The notes under the pieces: generated by a model
What the model was told of the DNA's origin: nothing
Database searches by the model: none
Seen by the model: the letters and a program-made list of their open reading frames with translations, nothing else
Translations under genes and position numbers: made by a program
NCBI GenBank assembly: GCA_030015575.1
Contig: CM057338.1
Coordinates: 132,085,546-132,149,545, forward strand
DNA: 64,000 nucleotides
Direction: 5' to 3'
From: Agapanthus africanus
Taxonomy: Eukaryota > Streptophyta > Magnoliopsida > Asparagales > Amaryllidaceae
In this document: positions 26,161 to 36,676 of the stretch, piece by piece
Numbering within the stretch: the first letter of the stretch is position 1
How the letters are laid out: each line of letters opens with the position of its first letter

Positions 26161-26450
26161 TTGAGCATCACGTATTGACATGTGATGGAGATCTATGCAC
26201 TGCTTATTAAAGTACTTTCTAAGCGGTCACGTGGGGACACGTGAGAGCGACCAAAGCTCATTTTGCTTTTATTCCCTTTGTTTTGGAGGTCACGTGAGAG
26301 CACGTGAGGCATTGCCTCAAAGCCTGTTCTCCTTCTCATTTCTGGGGATCTCTTCAGGGGTCGCGTGGGGACACGTGACCTAGTTTTATTCCTTCTTTTC
26401 TGATCATTGCGGATGGGGTCACGTGTCATCACGTGACCAATATTCTTTAT
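26066..26450. repeat. Paired CACGTG (G-box) array 1 in LTR A1
   Basis: Five or six pairs of CACGTG or near-copies, each pair separated by 4-5 bp (for example GGTCACGTG-agag-CACGTGAGG). Each pair is both two ACGT-core sites and one hairpin. Lies downstream of the - strand TATA box, so it would be transcribed. Confidence 0.8.
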
Positions 26451-26479
26451 GTGCATGGAGATCTTTCAAGTCTCTTTAT

Positions 26480-27030
26480 TTTAAGAATTAAATTCTCTGT
26501 AGGGTTAAACCCTAATCATGATTTTGGAGGAATTAAATTCCTATTATGAAAGAATTAAATTCTTATGTAGGGTTAAACCCTAATTTCATTTTAAGAGGAA
26601 TTAAATTCCTGTATTTTCTGGAGAATTAAATTCTCAATTAGGGTTGAACCCTAGTTCTGTCCATCTTGAAGGAATTAACTTCCTATATTTTCAGGAGATT
26701 AAATTTTCATATAGGGTTGAACCCTAGTTTTGTTTTGGGAGAATTAAATTCTCTAAACTCAATTCCCCCTCTAAGTTTCGGATCTGCATGGCAGGATCTC
26801 AACCCGATGAGAATTAAATTCTCAACCTATGGGGAGATGTGCTTCTGCAGATCTTCAACTAGAGGAAGAACTAAGTTCTTTTGCAAAAGAGTTAAACCCT
26901 TAGATTTTGAGAATTAAATTCTCTTTTTTTTGAAGTTTTGATCCCTTTCTTTTCTCACATAGGGTTTTCTTTCTTGAGAATTAAATTCTCCCTTTATTTT
27001 TTTTTCCTTGAGAATTAAATTCTCCTCTCT
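26480..27030. repeat. Array of TTAAA-centred palindromes with varying arms in LTR A1
   Basis: About twenty short inverted repeats sharing the centre TTAAA: GAGAA/TTCTC, GGAA/TTCC, AAGAA/TTCTT, AGGG/CCCT (AGGGTTAAACCCT). Counterpart at about 49912-50460 in LTR A2. Confidence 0.85.
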
Positions 27031-27077
27031 CTGTTCTTCTCTCAAAAAGGTCCCCCCTTCTCTTCTCTTCTTGGCTC

Positions 27078-27086
27078 CTATTTATA
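27078..27086 (-). promoter_or_regulatory. TATA box of LTR A1
   Basis: Reads TATAAATAG on the - strand, the coding sense of the element. Same site in LTR A2 at 50508-50516. Transcription would start a little to the left, making the palindrome arrays at 25878-27030 part of the RNA. Confidence 0.6.
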
Positions 27087-27404
27087 CGAGAAAGAAAAGA
27101 ATCAATTTATTTTGTGAATCTTTCATTGAAAGATTTTAATTGATTTCATAATTAATATGATCCTTTAGATCACACAATGAATTTTATTCACCGTTGGATT
27201 TTAAATCCAAAGATATTATGTTTGTTATTTTCGGTTAGATTTAGGGGAAATCTTTCCTTGTCTAAGAATTTTTTCCATAAATTGGTGATTTTTAATCACC
27301 CTTGGATCTTTAATCCAACGGTCCCCATAATTCTTTTCTATTTGGAATGATTTAGAAGCTTTTAGAATTTAATTCTATTAACTGTAAGGCTTTTGAAGCC
27401 AGTC

Positions 27405-27640
27405 ACATGCTGACACGTGACCCTTGGTCACGTGTGAGCACGTGACCCCCCAGTTGAGTCCTTTAACAGCCGCTTGTTTATGTTGTTTTAACCATCACGT
27501 GTCAACACGTGACCATTGGTCACGTGTGAGCACGTGATACCTCGTTGAGGTATTTCCTTCAGTTATTTGTTTTTATTTCTGTTTTAACTATCACGTGTCA
27601 ACACGTGACCATTGATCACGTGTGAGCACGTGATACCTCA
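27405..27640. repeat. Paired CACGTG (G-box) array 2 upstream of the TATA box
   Basis: About eleven CACGTG words in five or six close pairs such as GGTCACGTG-TGAG-CACGTGACC. It lies 320-560 bp upstream of the - strand TATA box, a position suited to bZIP/bHLH-responsive promoter elements. Counterpart at about 50830-51070 in LTR A2. Confidence 0.8.
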
Positions 27641-27903
27641 TTGAGGTAATTCCTGATTTTTAATCAGGGAACAGTGCATAGCATATTTGCTCATAACTTT
27701 TGATCCCGGATGAATTACGAAGCCCATAATATATCAAATCGAAGGGTTTTTCGAGATACTTCCAATACCATCAGAATTTAATAGTTTCTCCTTTGAGAGT
27801 TTATCAAAATATAGGCCGGAAGATACTAGTTCGCATTTCCTTAAGCGTATCGCTGCCATTTGATACCTTGGACTCTTCTGTGCAGAAATTTTTGGCGGGA
27901 ACA

Positions 27904-27913
27904 AATGCCCTCC
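27904..27913 (-). other. Putative polypurine tract of A1
   Basis: On the - strand reads GGAGGGCATT immediately before the 3' LTR. The A2 unit has GGGGGGCATT at 51333-51342 and B has GGGGGGTATT at 36573-36582, so the purine run is conserved. Confidence 0.6.
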
Positions 27914-28031
27914 ACTACTTTACCCACGTAAGTATATACGTGGGTGAAGTAGTGCAAAGTTATGAATAGCCATGGAATTGAGGGCTTAGGAGACAAGTTT
28001 AGGGTCTTTGTAGCCTAAGACTTTTCAACTT

Positions 28032-28200
28032 TATGAGCCGTGAGGGTCTCACAAAAACTTTTCTCCCTATGGATCGAGAGGATCTCGTGGGTGTATTTTC
28101 TCCTTAGGGGTCGTGAGGACTCCTAAGTGTGTTTTCTCTTATAAGTCGTAAGGATCTTATAAGAGAATTTTCCCTCTTACAGTCGAGAGGACCCGTAAGC
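28032..28200. repeat. Five-hairpin cassette 1, internal A1
   Basis: Five successive stem-loops of about 20-28 nt. Arms differ but the centre is always close to TC-G(T/A)(G/A)AG-GA. Examples: 28103-28127 (CTTAGGGGTC / GACTCCTAAG) and 28137-28164 (TCTTATAAG / CTTATAAGA). Copies at about 38115-38290 (B) and 51465-51630 (A2). A looser relative follows at 28337-28425. Confidence 0.85.
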
Positions 28201-28756
28201 GGTTGTTTCCCTCTTTGTCGAGATTCGACTTTGGAGAGTGTGACCTGTGGATAGTATGCAAGAGACCATTTTGGATCGACTTGCAGGGTCCCAGTGCTTA
28301 GGAAACAGGTTTTTTAATCCGCGCTGCCTAAGGCTTTTCCTTACGAGTTGAGACGAGTCGAGCATTTCTCGCAAAGACACTAATTTCCTCACGAGTCGAG
28401 ACGAATCAAGCATTTCTCGCAAGAATCTCCTAACGTCACAGTTAACCTCTGCTCTTTACGACAGAGGTCCGTTAGGGTCTGTGGTACTTAGGGTTTTGCC
28501 CGTCGTACCGCCGCATTGGCTGATGTATTCCTCGATAGGCAGTTTTGCTGTTCGAGTAGCCTTGCGATTGTCATGTCTCCGATCTCTTCTGGGGCTGGAC
28601 AAGACGTCTTCAAGCAATCCTCCTAGGCAGTTTGACCGTCGGAAGAGCAAGCGTTAGGAATTTTGCCATGCCACTTTTAACTTGAGGTTAGGCTCATTTT
28701 GGAGAGCCCCGATGAGTCATAACCACTCCGTGCTGGTGTGGGATGATCTCCGATAG

Positions 28757-29830
28757 TCTTTCAGGCTTTATATGACTTGCCGTTAAGACCTTGAAGCTAA
28801 GAATTTGGCCTTTGCTTCGATTGCTGGCATCGCGTCTGCTGTATCAAGACGAATGTCGCAGTTGTCTCTAGGTTGCTGGTGAACCGTCGAGGTTTGGAAC
28901 CAGGGATTTTGCCGTGACTCCTTTTGGTGATGTTGCGTCTGCTGTGTCGAGACGAACGTCGAGGTGGTGACCACTCCACACTGGTGCGAGATGATCTCCG
29001 ATTGTCTTTCAGGCTTTATATGACTTGCCGTTAAGACCCTGAAGCTAGGAATTTGGCCTTTGCTTCGTTTGCTTGCATTGCGTCTGCTGTATTGAGACGA
29101 ATGTCGTGGTTGTCTCTAGGTTGCTGGTGAACCGTCGAGCTATGGAACTAGGGATTTTGCCGTGGCTCCTTTTGGTGATGTTGCGTCTGCTGTGTCGAGA
29201 CGAACGTCGAGGTGGTGACCACTCCGCACTGGTGCGAGATAATCTCCGATTGTCTTTCAGGCTTTATATGACTTGCCGTTAAGACCCTGAAGTTAGGAAT
29301 TTGGCCTTTGCTTCGTTTGCTTGCATTGCATCTACTGTATTGAGACGAATGTCGTAGTTGTCTCTAGGTTGCTGGTGAACCGTCGAGGTTTGGAACTAAG
29401 GATTTTGCCGTGGCTCCTTTTGGTGATGTTGCGTCTGCTGTGTCGAGATGAACGTCGAGGTGGTGACCACTCCGCACTGGTGCGAGATAATCTCCGATTG
29501 TCTTTCAGGCTTTATATGACTTGCCGTTAAGATCCTGAAGTTAGGAATTTGGCATTTGCTTCGTTTGCTTGCATTGCGTTTGCTGTATTGAGATGAATGT
29601 CGTGGTTGTCTCTAGGTTGCTGGTGAACCGTCGAGGTTTGGAACTAAGGATTTTGCCGTGGTTCCGTTGTTTGATTGTCGCGTCTGAACCCTGTTGGAGG
29701 AAGAACGCTGTACTGACATCTCGTCTGGTGTATCGAGACGAACGTCGAGGCGGTGATCACTCCATGCTGGTGTGAGATGATCTCTGATTGTCTTTCCGGT
29801 TTTATATGAGTTACCGTCAAGACGTTGAAG
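28757..29830. repeat. 248-bp tandem repeat, about 4 units, internal A1
   Basis: Units start near ctttcaggctttatatgac at about 28757, 29008, 29256, 29504 and 29790 (spacing 251, 248, 248, 286). Short frames inside recur unit by unit and are not genes. A2 has the same array at about 52180-53220; B has a shorter, more diverged one at about 38857-39400. Positions 28425-28756 and 29831-30470 hold related diverged units and no gene. Confidence 0.88.
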
Positions 29831-30475
29831 CTAGGAATTTGGCCTTCGCTTCGTTTGCTTTGGTGTGTCCGAATCCTGTCGAAAGAGGGACACTGTTGTT
29901 GACATTGCGTCTGCTGTATCGAGACGAATGCTGAGGTGGAGCTGGGATTTTGCCGTCACTCCGCTTTACTGACCATGGGGTCTTTTGTTGGCGTTGCATC
30001 TACATCCTGCTGGACTGCGAAGGAACGCCGTTGTTGACATTGCGTCTGCTGTAACGAGACGAATGCTGAGGTGGAGTTAGGATTTTGCCATCACTCCGCA
30101 TTGTTTCGACCATGGGGTCTCTTGTTGACGTTGCATCTGCATCCTGCTGGACTGCGAAGGAACGCTGTTGGTGATCCCTAAGTTGTCGATATCGACGTCG
30201 AGACCCTAAAGCTCGGGATCTTCTTTTGCTTCGTTTGTTGACATTGTGTCTGCAATATTGCGACAGATGTCGAGGTTGTCTCTAGTTTGTCTATAAACCG
30301 TCGAGATTTGGCTTTGCTTTCTGATGGAGCCTGTTAGGAAGGTATGGTTCCCTCTTTGTTCGTGCCCCTGGATTGTATACAGGGATCGATGTGATCTCAC
30401 CTGTAGTGCAAAAAGTTTCATTCTTTCATCATCATTTTTTTTATTCTTTCCGCGATGCTCTATCATTTCAGCTTT

Positions 30476-30660
30476 TATATCGCGAAGGTCGCAATTGCCC
30501 AATCATTTTGGCTGTTTTTCTTTTTACTCGCTGATTTTTATTGCGAGTTGCCCAATTATTTCGGCTATTTTTCATGCACACATTTTTACTTGCTGCTTTT
30601 TATTGCAAGTTGCCCCATCATTTCGGCTATTTCATATGCATTTTAGCTCGCTGATTTTTA
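30476..30660. repeat. About 65-bp repeat with ACTCGC/GCGAGT stem, internal A1
   Basis: Units contain cccaatcatttcggctattt followed by a stem: ACTCGC...GCGAGT in some units and ACTTGC...GCAAGT in others, with an 11-nt loop. Expanded to about six units in B (39968-40380); A2 copy at about 53905-54120. Confidence 0.85.
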
Positions 30661-30699
30661 TTTCGAGTGTAGAACTTGGAATCTGGTGCCAATCTCAGC

Positions 30700-30835
30700 A
30701 TCAGCATCGCTACAACTGGAATATTGCCAGGAGCGAATCATCATTTGCCATGAAAGGACTCGGAATTTTATACCATTTTAGGCATCAGCATCGCTACAAC
30801 TGGGATATTTCCAGGAGCGAATCATCATTTGCCTC
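30700..30835. repeat. 83-bp tandem duplication, internal A1
   Basis: Two copies of a block containing catcgctacaactgg, atatt and ccaggagcgaatcatcattt, about 83 bp apart. Same pair in B (about 40410-40545) and A2 (about 54150-54290). Confidence 0.85.
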
Positions 30836-30902
30836 TGTCAATGTCGAACAAAGGTGGCTTAGTAAACAGGGTTAGGGTCCTGTCGACTAAGGCTTTTGAC
30901 TT

Positions 30903-31070
30903 CATGAGCCGTAAGGGTCTCACAAAAGTATTTCTCCCTACAAGTCGTGAGGATCTCGTAGGTGTGTTTTCTCGTTGGGAATCATGAGGATTCCTAAGTG
31001 TGTGTCTTCTGTAAGTCGCAAGGATCTTACAAAAGGGTTTTCTCCTTATAAGTCGAGAGGACTTATAAGG
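30903..31070. repeat. Five-hairpin cassette 2, internal A1
   Basis: Same order of five stem-loops as cassette 1. The fifth, 31044-31070, has perfect 11-bp arms CCTTATAAGTC and GACTTATAAGG around GAGAG. Copies at about 40618-40785 (B) and 54358-54526 (A2). Confidence 0.88.
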
Positions 31071-31247
31071 GTTGTTCACCATATGGACATATCCCTAGTC
31101 ACGGGTGGGACTTGGTTAGGAAAATGTTTATTCGCGCCCGTGGATTGTATACAAGGGTCAGTATCGAGCCGCTTGTAGGGCAATATCGGAGGTTGTGGAG
31201 GTTGCTTAAGAACAGGTTCAGGTCTCTGTAACTTAAGACTTTCAAAT

Positions 31248-31419
31248 CTCATGAGCCGTGAAGGTCCCATAAGAGAGTTCTCCTTACGAGTCGTGAGAAT
31301 CTCGCAAGTGTAATTTCTCCTTAGGAATCGTGAGGATCCCTAAGTGTGTTGCTTCCCTGTGAGTCGTAAGGATCTCACGCGGGTGGTTTCTCCTTACAAG
31401 GTCGAGAGGACCTTGTAAG
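31248..31419. repeat. Five-hairpin cassette 3, internal A1
   Basis: Third copy of the cassette. Its last stem, 31393-31419, has perfect 11-bp arms CTTACAAGGTC and GACCTTGTAAG around GAGAG: different arms from cassette 2, same loop. Copies at about 40965-41130 (B) and 54704-54875 (A2). Confidence 0.88.
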
Positions 31420-31428
31420 TGTCTTTTA

Positions 31429-31700
31429 ACGAGGTTGCGCCCTTTCGGGTTTTCACAAACACTCGCCGGTAGCCCTGCTGTTTTTTCTCACGGAGCCCTT
31501 TCGGGTTTTCATCCGTGACCCTTTTGCTTATGGACATACCGTTCATTTTCATTATTTTTTTTATTCTTTATTCTTTTTTCAAACGAGGTCGCGCCCTTTC
31601 GGGTTTTCACGAACACTCGCCGGTAGCCCTGCTGTTTTTACTCACGGAGCCCTTTCGGGTTTTCATCCGTGCCCATTTTGCGTATGGACATACCGTTCTT
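31429..31700. repeat. Duplicated block with CCCTTTCGGGTTTTC motifs, internal A1
   Basis: Two copies, about 155 bp apart, of a block with gccctttcgggttttcac, actcgccggtagccctgctg and a CACGGA...TCCGTG stem. Also duplicated in B (about 41143-41400) and A2 (about 54885-55145). Confidence 0.85.
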
Positions 31701-31749
31701 ATATTATTTTTTTTATTCTTTATTATTTTTTTTGCCAGCCTGAGGATGC

Positions 31750-31915
31750 TGCGGTAGTAGTTTAAAGACGTTTCGGTCGTTTGCAAGTTTTAGGACATTG
31801 CGGTCCATTTTTAGTTTAACGACATTTCGGTTTATATCCAATTTTAGGACGTATTGGTCCGTTGTTAGTTTAACGACGTTTCGGTCTATTATCCAATTTT
31901 AGGACGTAGTGGTCC
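31750..31915. repeat. Mini-repeats with GGAC...GTCC stems next to gag
   Basis: Alternating phrases of the type tttaggacgtagtggtcc and agtttaacgacgtttcggtc, about 55 bp per pair. Similar phrases occur in B-type LTRs (34875-35040) and as a 24-bp array in the solo LTR at 59356-59467. Confidence 0.75.
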
Positions 31916-34312
31916 GTTGGGCTTTCTCTATGAATGAGCGTGATGCCCCCGGAATATCCATCTTTTTCGGAGCATGTGGTTGTGGAGGGCTCACCTTCCA
32001 TTTTTCGGACAGCATGAGTTTGCCTTGTTGATATTGGTCTTCAACCCAGTTTTTGAAGACGAAGCAATCTTCGATCGGATGACTTACTGCTCGATAGTAG
32101 GGGCAGTAATTAGGATCGTTGACATCGCCTGGCTGTAGCGGACGTTTTGGACTCGGCAGATTCATGAATCCGTTGCGCACTGCCAGCTCAAACAGTTTCC
32201 TCGTTTTATCCTGGGGAAATGAGTAAGGACGTCCCAGTCTTTCCTCGAGGGATGGGCGTGGACGCATATTGTTTTGGCAAACAACCGGCTTTAAGTTGCT
32301 CGGCCGTTGTTGAGTATTGGCAACGAAGGTTGCTTTCCCTTTGCCCTTTTCATTCCAAGGCTCTGTCTTTGAAGGAGATGGTCTATGACCCATCTGGTCC
32401 ATTTGGGCCAGCTTGTCAATCAAGGCCTGAAAAGTGGTCGGCTTGAAGAACATCATGAATTGGGATATGGTCGCTTGAGGGTCGAGAGTACCTACAAACA
32501 TGCCCACGGCAGGAGCTTCTTCGATGCACTGCTCGCACTTTGACCATAGATTATGTCACCGTATCGCATACTGGACCCAAGTTTCGCCTGACCTTACCCT
32601 GGCATTGATCAATGCCGTGATCAGGGTGCGTCCGCTAGCACTCGCGAATCTTTGTGTAAACAGTAGCTCCATCTCCGCAAATGTTTTGACAAAGTCGTTA
32701 GGTAGCTCCGAATACCATTCAAAGGCTGTTTCTGCTAAACTGCCGACGAATTGGCGAAGCAGCAGTTTGTCGTCGCCTTCAGTGTTGCCGCATAAGGCCC
32801 TAAATTGAGCGACATGCTGGTGTGGATTCCCTGTCCCTTTGTACATGTGGAATCTAGGGATCGTATATCCCGGTGGGTAACTGATTTGGTCGTACCAGCC
32901 CGGATAGGGTCGTCCAGTTCTAACAATTTGCCCAGCCGCTTCACTCGCCTGATGAGCTCGTATTTGCTGAGCTATATAGTCATCCAGTGCGGCCTTGGAA
33001 ATGGTTTCCTCCTTGGCTGCTGAAAGAGCCGGAGGAGGATTGGATGTCTCCCCTCTATCGTCTTCAGTAATGGTCGGAGGGTTTTCAGCTGAAGGATCCT
33101 GCTGTAACATCATTCCTACCATATCTTGGAAAAGAAGCGCTATTTGTTTTATATTAGCTGCTTGTTCTGCTGCTTCTCTGTCTTTATTTTCGAGGACTCT
33201 GCGTAGGAAGTCAGCGTCAGTTTCTTGCTCCCGGCGTTGATCCGAGGATGCCTCCGAGCTTTCTTTTGGCCCGGTAAGTGCGGCCATTGCAGTCATCATT
33301 TCCTGAAGCTTCTGTTGTTGCTCCTGGGCTTTTGTCATAGATCGGGTGAGCGGTCGGTGACCCGTCGAAGCGCGGCTATTCTCCTTTCCGGAAGCCATAT
33401 AAACGGTGTGCACCACCATGTCCCCAGACTTGGGGTGTTTAGCTTCAGTGTCTTTGCGATTTACCAAAGACACAGGGGTCTTCTCCGACCTCCTTCTTTT
33501 TTGAGCGGTCGAAGTTGAGGGGGCCATTGTAGTAGGTACCCAAGTAGCTGTCGCTTTTGGTGGCTTGACAGAGTAGTCCTTCTCCTGCCGAACCTTCATC
33601 TTTTTCTGTCGGCGGAGATAGTCTTAATCCACTACGGAGTCCTGGACTTGACGATAGACCTTGTAAATTTTAGAGGACAGCCCTTGAGGGGGCTGCTCCA
33701 GCTTCACCTTTGGGGCATTATCCACAGGTGTAGGAGATCTTTTCAATACGGCAGTTGGCGAGTTTTTGCGCACCCTTCTTAGAGGTTCAAAGCTATTCCC
33801 GGTCGGAACAGCAGCATTGATTTCCACCATCGGAGCTGGCGGAGTTATCCCAGAGGGGGAGTTGCCCCCAGCCTTCCTTACCCGGCGCCAGTGACGACGG
33901 CGAGCATGTCGAGCGGACGGCGTTGGTTCAGCGATGGGGATGGCTTTGTCTTGCCCCCTGTCCAGATGAAGCGCTACTGGTGCCAGTCTCTTGAAGACTA
34001 ATGCCTTTTGAGTAGCGGTATCCAATCTGTCAAAGACAGACCTTCGAGCACGAACGGGAGCCGGAATAGTCAGTCTTGTGAAGACCGACCCTTTGGCAGG
34101 AGAAGCCGCCTTGATGACTTCAGGAGCAGGGATGGCTATCCTCTTCGGAACAACCTTTTCTGGTATTGCAGGCTTCTTCATGGGCCCACATGAGTTTTGG
34201 CCCAGTTTGCTGAAAGCTGAAGTATTGGGCTTGGGCGACCCGTTGAGAGGGGCCGCGATAGTTGTAAGCCGATCGAAGACCGACTTCTTCGGAGCTTCTT
34301 GCGATGGTAATG
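31899..34312 (-). pseudogene. gag: gag of internal A1 (Ty3/Gypsy, Tat-like), with stops
   Basis: Structural capsid protein of the element. Reading leftward: a Pro-rich N-terminal part with repeated SVFDRL/SVFTRL/VFKRL motifs, a basic stretch (RRQKKMKVRQEK), the gag core (YPPGYTIPRFHMYKGTGNP, FVGSLAETAFEWYSELPND, FTQRFASASGR) and a C-terminal knuckle-like motif (YCPYYRAVSHPIEDC, then WVEDQYQQGKL). Breaks: TAA just left of 33627 and TGA at about 32556 where the B copy reads Trp. The 5' end is cut by element B at 34313; the remaining leader lies at 48029-48345. The homologous gag of A2 shares the second stop. No protease motif follows. Confidence 0.85.
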
Positions 34313-34317
34313 GGGCA

Positions 34318-36572
34318 TGTTCCCCTATGAACACAGAGATGCGACCGCGTAGGCTCATCTTGCCTGAGGTTCGGGGCAGATGCCATTTGGTTTTATCCGT
34401 CCACCTTTCCGAAGATGCCAAGTTGATTTATGGCACCGTGTATCGGAGGCTTAGACGGATGCGGCCGATTTAGCAGACTTCATCAGATTTCCCCTCGCTT
34501 GAGGGGTTTTTGATTGTGGGGACGCTCTTCCCTGCAGGCGCAAGCCCCAGCAGTTAATTACGCTACCACGTCGCGGTAACAACTTTCTCCTTCTCCAGAA
34601 TTTCACTTCGTGTCATGGGTGTTTGTTTTGTTTGTGGATGCCCGTGGATTGTATACGGAGACTAAGTTATGCCGTCGCCCGTAAGACGTGGATTAGTCCA
34701 AATCCATATTTTCTTAGATTTGGATTTGGGGTTTTGGTTTAAGGATACGTCAGCCCTATTTGAGGCTAAGATCAACTTAAACGTTTGTTAAGGATACGTT
34801 AGCCTAATCTCCAGACTAAGATCAACTTAACGGGATCCTTTGGATCCGACAAGAGAACAATTGGCTCTTTTGTTTAGTTTAATGACATTGCGGTCAATTT
34901 CCAATTTAGGGACATGGTGGTCCATCATTCCCATTTGGGGACGAACATTAGTTTAAGGACATTTCGGTCCAACGTTCCTATTTTGGGACGAATATTAGTT
35001 TAAAGACGTTTCGGTCTACGAGTTTAAGGACCTCGCAGTCCGTATCAATATATGGTTGTTAGGACCCGTCACCTCTCTGACGACGTTGAAGGATTACAAC
35101 AGCAAATATCAGAGGAGTTCAGAGATATACCCTTGAACCGGGTGTAAATTGATTTAAGAGAGCAGTCGTGCTCAGTCAATTTTAATTTGAGGACTTACGG
35201 CCAGAATTGGGCTAAGTCCAGTTGAGAATATTCAACATTTTATTTGCATTTGGCTTGTTAGGCCTTTACTAGGGCTCTGCCCCTGTTTAATAATGCATGG
35301 CATTTTTGCTTGGTCTATTAGACCTTTATTTGGGCTCTGCCCTTTTTTTAATAATGCATTGCATTAATTAGCCTGACAAAGCGCCACGTGGCTTATCAGG
35401 CGCATTGCGCGAGCGCAAGGCGCAAACGCATATGGAGGTGACACGTGTCGCGCTCTGGTGAGCGCAAGCGCAGTGCGCTGCGACAGTGCGCTGCGCTGTT
35501 GCGCTGCTGACACGTGGCGCGCTTTGGTGACTTGCGCCAAATTTAAGAGAGCGGTGCTCTGTTTTTAAAGCGCATAGCGTAAGTTGTTCTGGAGCTGACA
35601 CGTGGCGCTCTCTGGTGGCTTACGCCAACCCAAGAGCGCAACAGTGCAGATTTACAAGTGCAAGGCACTGTTTTAATATCTTGATCCAATTTTGCATTCA
35701 AGAAAAGAATCTTTTAAGATTCTAGAACCAGTGGTTCATCAAAAAGCAATGCCTTTCTGTAGATCAAATGATCTAAAGAAGTATATTACTTCTTATTATT
35801 TTTTATTATTATTTGATCTTTTCTTTTTATTTTAAGATCTTGATCTTGTTCTTAGATCATTGATCTTTTCAGAAGAAATTCTTCTTTTCAAAGGTTTACC
35901 TTTCTTTTTTCTTTCTTAAATTCTTCTTAAACTTTCTTTCTTAGGAGTTCTCTGAATTCTCTCTCTGTTTTCTGTTTCTGTGTGTTTTAGACTTGAAGTC
36001 TAAGGGTCTTTATATAGTGCCATTTAGTTTGTTAAATTGGTTAGAGAGATCTTTCTCTGAGTGATTTAGGGATTTTTCCCCACCGTTGGATCTTTGATCC
36101 AAGGGCTTCTGTTTTACAGAAGACAATCTTCTTATTTTAACAAGAACAGAAAAATCTTACTGGAATTTTAATTCTGTTTGGTGCAAACGCACCTGCGCTT
36201 GACACGTGTCGCGCAGCGCAGAGCGCGGCGCAGACACGTGTCGCGCAGCACAGCTGCGCTAGCGCACCTGCGCTGCCACGTGTCGCGCAGCGCAGAGCGC
36301 AGATCATCTGAAGCGTTGCTTCTTTTATAGAGCCTTGTTCTGACTGAGTGCGCTGTCTTGGGCGCTGCGCTCCCTGCGCTGGCATGTCTGATTTTGACAC
36401 GTGGCACTCTGCACGTAGCTCAGGGGATCTGAAGCGTTGCTTCATTTATTTTAATTTTAATTTTCACTTTAATTTTCAAAACAGAGCCTTGCTCTGATTG
36501 GGGGAAACAGAAGCGTTGCTTCGTTTCCCGCCTTGGAATTTGAACAGAGGTTTGCTCTGATTGAGGTAAACA
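34318..36572 (-). repeat. LTR B1 (3' LTR in element sense)
   Basis: 2255 bp, TGTTCCCCTATG to GAGGTAAACA. The left 700-800 bp resemble LTR A. The rest is unique to the B type: a GC-rich block of GCGC and CACGTGTCGCGC words (35390-35640 and 36180-36400) and a chain of micro-palindromes (35700-36600) such as AGAGC-ttt-GCTCT and GAAGC-gtt-GCTTC. Confidence 0.92.
36008..36017 (-). promoter_or_regulatory. TATA box of LTR B1
   Basis: CTATATAAAG on the - strand. The same site is at 47454-47463 in LTR B2. The solo B-type LTR has TATAAAAAGG at the matching place on the + strand (58298-58307), its own sense. Confidence 0.55.
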
Positions 36573-36582
36573 AATACCCCCC
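36573..36582 (-). other. Polypurine tract of element B
   Basis: GGGGGGTATT on the - strand directly before the 3' LTR. Confidence 0.65.
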
Positions 36583-36676
36583 ACCGTTGTGCTTTCGTGG
36601 CGCCAAACGTGAGGCAGCGGTGGCAGAATTCCAACCGTTGCATCAACTTTTGGAAGTTGAAAGGGTTCTCAATGCC

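Larger units (their letters stand above)
24919..27903 (-). repeat. LTR A1 (3' LTR in element sense)
   Basis: 2985 bp, TGTTCCCCTCCG at the left and TTTGGCGGGAACA at the right. Positions 24919 to about 25620 resemble the same part of the B-type LTRs; the remainder is specific to A. It is composed largely of arrays of short palindromes listed separately. Near-identical to LTR A2 by eye. Confidence 0.9.

Noticed and set aside
29073-29775. Repeated 68-69-codon frames (MHCVCCIET...) on the + strand
   Set aside because: They recur exactly with the 248-bp repeat in A1 and A2 and have no independent support; they are shadows of the repeat.
30324-30875. 183-codon hydrophobic frame, possible membrane protein
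   Set aside because: It spans stem repeats and the 83-bp duplication; similar frames in B and A2 differ in start and end and are produced by T-rich repeats.
28032-31419. CRISPR-like array (regular repeats with variable parts)
   Set aside because: Plant nuclear context, no cas genes, and the variable part is the paired arms of hairpins, with no unique spacers between direct repeats.
32500-33518. Several + strand frames opposite gag (97-102 codons)
   Set aside because: They mirror the gag frame on the - strand and recur opposite every gag copy with stops at varying places; read as shadow frames.
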